NCBI GenBank assembly: GCA_026129465.1 | Contig: JAHCIA010000001.1 | Span: forward strand, 1,373,964-1,437,963 | Direction: 5' to 3' | DNA: 64,000 nt | Origin: Flavobacteriales bacterium | GTDB taxonomy: Bacteria; Bacteroidota; Bacteroidia; Flavobacteriales_F; PHOS-HE28 | In this document: positions 59,382 through 64,000 of the stretch, piece by piece | How positions within the stretch are numbered: the first letter of the stretch is position 1 | Layout: every line of letters starts with the position of its first letter | The notes under the pieces: generated by a model | Told to the model about the DNA's origin: nothing | The model's database searches: none | Seen by the model: only the letters and a program-made list of their open reading frames with translations | Position numbers and translations under genes: made by a program

Positions 59382-62300
59382 ATGATCCGGATCCTTACGC
59401 TCGCAGTCATTGGCCTTTCAGCCCAGTTCGCCTGGGGGCAGTCGCAAGACGCCACGGCGCAACTGGACCTTGGTGAGGATGAGCATGTATTCACCTGGAT
59501 CGCCCAGCACCGCTTGGGCATCCACCGGGCACATGACCGTGACCTTTTCACGGCCGACAATGACCATCAGGACATCCGATCGACGATCGACGCGGAGGGC
59601 ATCACGGTCGGTGGTCCCGCCATTTCTCCTGCCTGGGAAACGCGCATCACGCTGGCTGGCTATGGAAGGACCTCTTCCGGCTTGAGTCGTTGGGAGCCCT
59701 GGGCACCATGCTTGGCGGGTTCGGAACTGGTCTGGACCGGGCGTGACCTGGACATCCAATATCTGCACGACGAGCATGGCATGCGCCAGAATTTCCTCGT
59801 GGAGCGCAGGCTGCCCGGCGGTGGCCCGTTCCAGGTCCTGTTGCAGTGGGAAAGCGATCTGGCAGGGGGTGCTGAGGGGCCGAACATGGTGGCTTTCCGT
59901 GATCCCTTCGGCCATGTGCGGCACACATACAGCGATCTGCGGGTATGGGACGCCTGCGGAGACCCCTTGAAGGCTTGGATGGAAGTGGACCCCTGCGACG
60001 GCCTGATCGCGCTCCATGTCGATGATCGATCCGCCACCTACCCCATCGTCATCGACCCGATCCTCACCACCTTCAACACCCAACTCAATGCCCCTGCGGA
60101 CGTGGCCGGTGCCGAGTTCGGTTACTCCATCAGCAACGCTGGCGACCTCAACGGGGATGGTTATGGTGACATCGTCATCGGCTGTCCCTTCGCCACGCTG
60201 GGCGAGACCCAGGAAGGTTCGGCCTACGTGTATTATGGCAGCCCCAATGGCATCGTAGGCGCTCCGACGGTGCTCCAGTCCAATGTGGTCAACGCCCGCT
60301 TCGGCATCTCGGCGGCCCACGCTGGTGATATCAATGGCGATGGGTACAGCGACCTGATCGTGGGCGCGCATACCTATACGAATGGCCAAGCCAACGAAGG
60401 GTCGGTGTGGGTGTACTATGGTTCACCCACTGGCATCGCCACCGTACCGAACAGGATCCTGGAAGCGAACGGCCCGAATGGATACATGGGCTTCAAGGTC
60501 TCCGGCGTTGGCGACCTGAATGGTGACGGGTACAGCGATATCGTGGCGGGTTGTTCCCTGTACAGCAATGGGCACACCAACGAAGGAGCTGTCTATGTGT
60601 TCCTCGGCAGCGCCACCGGGTTCCCCGGAACGGGCAACCAGAACGCCTGGAGCCATCGCCTGGAACCCAATCAAACAGCTGCTCGCTTCGGTTCAGCCGT
60701 TTCGGGTGCGGGCGACATCAATGGCGATGGATTCGATGACATCGTGGTGGGTGCCTACGGCTACAACCTGAGCTGCCCGGCCTGCAACGACGGCGCCATC
60801 ATGATCTACTATGGCGGCAACGGCGGCGTGGGCAGCCCCACACCACTCGGCATTGGGCCTCCAGGTCAACCCCTGAATCCCGCATGGACGCAGATCTTCA
60901 ATACCGTGGGCACCGTGGGCAACAAGCACGTCGGCTGGGCTGTGAGCGGCGCCGGCGATGTGAACGGTGACGGTTATTCGGACATCATCATCGGCGACTG
61001 GCGAGATGACATCGGTGGTCCAGCCAGCGAGGGCACCGCTTTTGTCTTCCATGGCTCCCCTGGCGGCATCATCACCACCCCGGCCACCACGTTGCAATCC
61101 AATCTGCTGGACACGTGGTTGGGATACAGTGTCAACACGGCGGGCGATGTGAACGGCGACGGGTACGCCGATGTGCTTATCGGAGCGCTCAACTTCAGGG
61201 TGTCCGGCATCCCTTTGGGTGCCACATTCCTTTATATCGGCGGACCGAACGGGATCAACACGAACCACTTCATCCAGTACAATGGCCTCAGCAATGCTTG
61301 CCGGATGGGCCACGAAGTGGCCTGTGCCGGTGATGTGAACGGCGATGGCTTCAGCGACTTCCTGCTCTGCATGCCCATGCACAACGGCGGGACCGGAAGC
61401 AACGCGGTAGTGCGCGTACTGCACGGCGGTGGGTACTACCTGACACTTGCCCCTGCCTTCCCCGCCCAGCCACCACGTATCGATTGGTACGGACAGCCTC
61501 TGGGTCATATGGGCTGGTCCGTGGCCAACGCCGGGGATATCAACGGCGATGGATACAGCGATGCGGTGGTGGGGGCTCCGGATGCCGAAGGCACGGGCGA
61601 GGCGTACGTTTACTATGGCAGTGCTGCGGGCCTGAGCGCCACACCGGCGGTCACTTTGAGCGGGACATTCCCGGGGGATGCCTTTGGCACCTCCGTGGCC
61701 ACCGCAGGAGATGTTGATGGTGATGGCTACGCCGATGTGGTCGTGGGTGCCCCATTGGCGGGAGGAGGCGCCGGACAGGCGTTCGTTTACCTCGGCGGGC
61801 CAGGGGGATTGTCTTCCGTACCCAACTACGCGTTCAATGGTGCGCCTGGTTCGCAGCTCGGCTCCACGGTCGCCACGGCCGGTGATGTGAACAACGACGG
61901 TTATGCCGATGTGCTCCTGGGTGCCAAGGGCGCCGAGACCGTGTTCGTGCACTATGGCGCCATCGGCGGCCTTGCCCCGGTGGCCGATGTGGTCCTGACC
62001 TCCCCGCAACCGGGCAGCGCTTTCGCCTCGGCATTGGCCACCGCCGGTGACGTGAACGGTGATGGCTTCTCCGATGTGATCGTGGGCGCGCCGAACTTCA
62101 CCAACGGGCAGCCCAATGAAGGTGCGGCATTCATCTATCTGGGCAGCGACCTCGGGCTGAACCCCGCTCCCGCGTCGCAACTTGAAAGGGACCAGGCCGA
62201 TGCGCGATTCGGCGTGAGCGTGGTGGGTGCCGGTGATGTGAATGGCGACGGCTTCTTCGATGTGGCCGTGGGCGCGGATGGTTGGCTGAGCAACATCGGC

Positions 62301-63653
62301 CGGGTATTCGTCTGGCATGGCTCTCCCGGGGGCATCGGTGGCAACCCCAGCACCACCATCACCTCTCCGGGAGCGGTGGCCAACGCACGTTTCGGGCTCA
62401 CCCTCGCCGAAGGGGGTGATGTCGACGGCAATGGCTATGCTGACCTCCTCGTGGGTGCCCCTTTCCTGGCCAATGGCCAGGCCAATGAGGGCCGGATCTA
62501 CACCTTCGGGGGCAGCCCTGCAGGACTGGTGCAATCCTCCTTCACATTCCACGAATCGAACGTTGCGAACCGGCGTTTGGGTCTGGCCATTGCCGGTGGT
62601 GGTGACTTCAACGGGGATGGCTTCTCTGACCTGATCGCCGGGGCGCCCTTTGCCACCAACACGCTCGCGGAACAGGGCGCCGTGTATTTCTACCCTGGCA
62701 ATGCTTACAAAGGCATGGCCCGGCCCACGAAGCAATACCTCGCCGACCTGGTGAACCCACTTTCCACCAACAGTCAGGATTTCCTCACCCAGGATTTCTT
62801 CGGTCTTGGCCACTTGGCCAAAAGCCACATGCAGCGCAAACCCGGCCGATTGATCTGGGAGGTGGTGCGTGAAGGTCAACCCTTCTCCGGCCCCAACATC
62901 ACCAACAGCGTCGCATTCACGGGACAGCATCCGGCCTTCACGGACCTGGGCCTCAATGGGGTGGAGTTGCAGACCTTGATCTACAAGACCCCGGGGTGGC
63001 AGCGCTACCGTTGGCGGGTGCGAGTGGAATACGCGCTCCATCGGACGGGTATTGACGGGCAACGATTCTCCAAATGGTTCTACGGATACGCGGCGAGCCA
63101 TGGCGACATCGGCATCCTGCCGGTCGAGTTGGTCGATCTGGCCGGTGAGGCCCTGCCCGAAGGCAACTTGATCTCGTGGACGACCGCTTCGGAGCTCAAC
63201 AGCGACAAGTTCGTGGTGGAACGCGCACGTGACATGGCGCACTTCGAGACAGTGGGCGAAATGTCCGCCGCCGGCTACAGCCAGGGTCCGATCGACTACG
63301 CCCTGTTGGACCACCAGGCACCCGATGGCATCAGCTACTACCGGCTCCATATGATCGATGTGGATGGCAGCGGTCGGTATTCGCAGGTGGTCGCCGTCAA
63401 GCGGGGCCAGGGACCACAGGTGATCGTCTACCCCAACCCGGTGGATGATGTGCTGGCCTGGACCACGGGCGGGATGACGGCCGAACGTGCGCGTATCTAT
63501 GATCAATTGGGCCGATTGCTGATCGATGCCCCGGCGGTGTCCGGGATGATCACCGGTGCGCGGCTTACCGCGTTGCCCACTGGGACCTACACCCTGGTGC
63601 TGTCGGGCGGTCAGGATGAACCCCTGGCGCGTTCACGCTTCCTAAAGCGTTGA
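59382..63653 (+). CDS. Giant secreted FG-GAP/integrin-alpha-like repeat protein with T9SS sorting domain
   Basis: A 1423-residue exported protein (signal M-I-R-I-L-T-L-A-V-I-G-L-S-A-Q-F-A-W-G-Q). After an approximately 220-residue N-terminal domain come fourteen FG-GAP repeats of about 65 residues, each with a calcium loop of type A-G-D-V-N-G-D-G-Y-x-D-V-x-V-G-A-P. These form an integrin-alpha-like beta-propeller, or two. A beta-sandwich follows and a T9SS type A domain ends it (V-I-V-Y-P-N-P-V-D-D). It is probably a cell-surface adhesion or matrix protein. The ATG at 59382 is set by the signal peptide. A longer open frame from 59232 runs through the divergent promoter. Confidence 0.92.
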   Translation: MIRILTLAVIGLSAQFAWGQSQDATAQLDLGEDEHVFTWIAQHRLGIHRAHDRDLFTADNDHQDIRSTIDAEGITVGGPAISPAWETRITLAGYGRTSSGLSRWEPWAPCLAGSELVWTGRDLDIQYLHDEHGMRQNFLVERRLPGGGPFQVLLQWESDLAGGAEGPNMVAFRDPFGHVRHTYSDLRVWDACGDPLKAWMEVDPCDGLIALHVDDRSATYPIVIDPILTTFNTQLNAPADVAGAEFGYSISNAGDLNGDGYGDIVIGCPFATLGETQEGSAYVYYGSPNGIVGAPTVLQSNVVNARFGISAAHAGDINGDGYSDLIVGAHTYTNGQANEGSVWVYYGSPTGIATVPNRILEANGPNGYMGFKVSGVGDLNGDGYSDIVAGCSLYSNGHTNEGAVYVFLGSATGFPGTGNQNAWSHRLEPNQTAARFGSAVSGAGDINGDGFDDIVVGAYGYNLSCPACNDGAIMIYYGGNGGVGSPTPLGIGPPGQPLNPAWTQIFNTVGTVGNKHVGWAVSGAGDVNGDGYSDIIIGDWRDDIGGPASEGTAFVFHGSPGGIITTPATTLQSNLLDTWLGYSVNTAGDVNGDGYADVLIGALNFRVSGIPLGATFLYIGGPNGINTNHFIQYNGLSNACRMGHEVACAGDVNGDGFSDFLLCMPMHNGGTGSNAVVRVLHGGGYYLTLAPAFPAQPPRIDWYGQPLGHMGWSVANAGDINGDGYSDAVVGAPDAEGTGEAYVYYGSAAGLSATPAVTLSGTFPGDAFGTSVATAGDVDGDGYADVVVGAPLAGGGAGQAFVYLGGPGGLSSVPNYAFNGAPGSQLGSTVATAGDVNNDGYADVLLGAKGAETVFVHYGAIGGLAPVADVVLTSPQPGSAFASALATAGDVNGDGFSDVIVGAPNFTNGQPNEGAAFIYLGSDLGLNPAPASQLERDQADARFGVSVVGAGDVNGDGFFDVAVGADGWLSNIGRVFVWHGSPGGIGGNPSTTITSPGAVANARFGLTLAEGGDVDGNGYADLLVGAPFLANGQANEGRIYTFGGSPAGLVQSSFTFHESNVANRRLGLAIAGGGDFNGDGFSDLIAGAPFATNTLAEQGAVYFYPGNAYKGMARPTKQYLADLVNPLSTNSQDFLTQDFFGLGHLAKSHMQRKPGRLIWEVVREGQPFSGPNITNSVAFTGQHPAFTDLGLNGVELQTLIYKTPGWQRYRWRVRVEYALHRTGIDGQRFSKWFYGYAASHGDIGILPVELVDLAGEALPEGNLISWTTASELNSDKFVVERARDMAHFETVGEMSAAGYSQGPIDYALLDHQAPDGISYYRLHMIDVDGSGRYSQVVAVKRGQGPQVIVYPNPVDDVLAWTTGGMTAERARIYDQLGRLLIDAPAVSGMITGARLTALPTGTYTLVLSGGQDEPLARSRFLKR

Positions 63654-63685
63654 CCCCGCACCGCGACCCGTAACGGGAACCCCGG

Positions 63686-64000
63686 TCAAGCACCGATCAC
63701 GGCTCGGCATGCATCCAGCAATGCTCGCGCCCGCTCCGGCGTGCTGGAACCCGCATAGCAGCGCAACACCGGCTCCGTGCCGCTGGCCCGTATCATGAGC
63801 CACTGCTCATCATCGAAAAGGAACTTGTATCCGTCAAGGTCCTCCAGGGTGCGCACCTCGAGTCCACCGAAGCGCTTGTATCGCCCTTCCGCACAGGCCT
63901 TGAGAACCTCCTGCTTGAGACTTTCCGAGATATGCAGATCGGCGCGCTCATAGGCGAAGGCACCCACGATGTCGTAGATCTCCTGGATGAGACCATCAAG
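63686..64000 (-). CDS. Phosphohexomutase (PGM/PMM), C-terminal part, cut by window edge
   Basis: The frame continues past the right edge. The visible 104 residues are domain 4 of alpha-D-phosphohexomutases. The phosphate-binding loop R-A-S-G-T-E-P-V-L-R-C-Y is followed by T-P-E-R-A-R-A-L-L-D-A. It ends V-I-G-A. By this motif it interconverts hexose-1- and 6-phosphates. Glucose or mannose specificity lies in the missing part. Confidence 0.9.
   Translation of the reverse strand, partial: LDGLIQEIYDIVGAFAYERADLHISESLKQEVLKACAEGRYKRFGGLEVRTLEDLDGYKFLFDDEQWLMIRASGTEPVLRCYAGSSTPERARALLDACRAVIGA

Noticed and set aside
60693..63506. Minus-strand open frame of 937 codons opposite the FG-GAP gene
   Set aside because: Its repetition merely mirrors the FG-GAP repeats on the other strand. 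No recognisable domain.

Overview
The window looks like a chromosomal segment of a high-GC member of the Bacteroidota, probably an uncultured Flavobacteriales-type lineage. Four things suggest this. Promoters carry the Bacteroidota -7 box TAnnTTTG rather than a TATAAT box. At least six proteins end in a type IX secretion (T9SS) type A sorting domain with a V.PNP-like motif. There is a carboxypeptidase-regulatory/TonB receptor plus DUF4249 lipoprotein pair. HisKA_3 histidine kinases with NarL-type regulators are abundant. I see no phage, insertion sequence, CRISPR array or rRNA. The lineage is inferred from these marks only.

Layout. 0-2.5 kb: the end of an unknown gene and a glycosyltransferase/membrane-protein pair. 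2.57-6.1 kb: SRP RNA and a DnaE-type polymerase whose reading frame carries three palindromic heptamer-repeat insertions. 6.2-10.1 kb: a T9SS blue-copper protein, a MarC protein, a squalene/prenyl-cyclase-fold protein and a DUF4421 protein. 10.1-21.8 kb: two NarL regulators, a propeller histidine kinase, three T9SS cargo proteins and a 30-repeat S74 self-cleaving adhesin-like protein. 21.9-30.5 kb: TypA, tRNA-Arg, an S4 protein, a PDZ T9SS protein, a holin-like protein, and an operon of TetR, rifampin-phosphotransferase-like enzyme and dihaem cytochrome c. 30.6-37.3 kb: AIM24, a DUF6090-like protein, a fused 2-oxoacid dehydrogenase E1, an esterase, an M1 aminopeptidase and tRNA-Pro. 37.4-46.6 kb: a duplicated signalling locus (below). 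46.9-64 kb: TonB receptor/DUF4249, TrxB, cupin, GNAT, sulfotransferase/aminotransferase pair, two envelope proteins, RNase P RNA, Smr protein, TonB-C protein, Nudix, DUF2279, a 14-repeat FG-GAP T9SS giant and the end of a phosphohexomutase.

The most interesting system is at 37.4-46.6 kb. Two paralogous sets each contain a TPR/HisKA_3 kinase, a NarL response regulator and a small protein of an unrecognised family starting M-x-W-x-x-T-T-x-x-P-P-I-S-G. They lie beside two small exported proteins and a HEXXH lipoprotein translationally coupled to one kinase. Four promoters in this locus carry the inverted repeat AATACC-N8-GGTATT. In all four the centre lies exactly 38.5 bp upstream of the last base of a -7 box that lacks its first T. 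This looks like a compact autoactivated regulon of the NarL-type regulators, and it can be searched for genome-wide.

Two other signals stand out. Heptamer-based palindromes are inserted in frame in the polymerase gene, in the manner of Rickettsia palindromic elements, with related intergenic copies near tRNA-Arg and RNase P RNA. Many genes have a -7 box only 4-11 nt before the start codon, which suggests widespread leaderless mRNAs.
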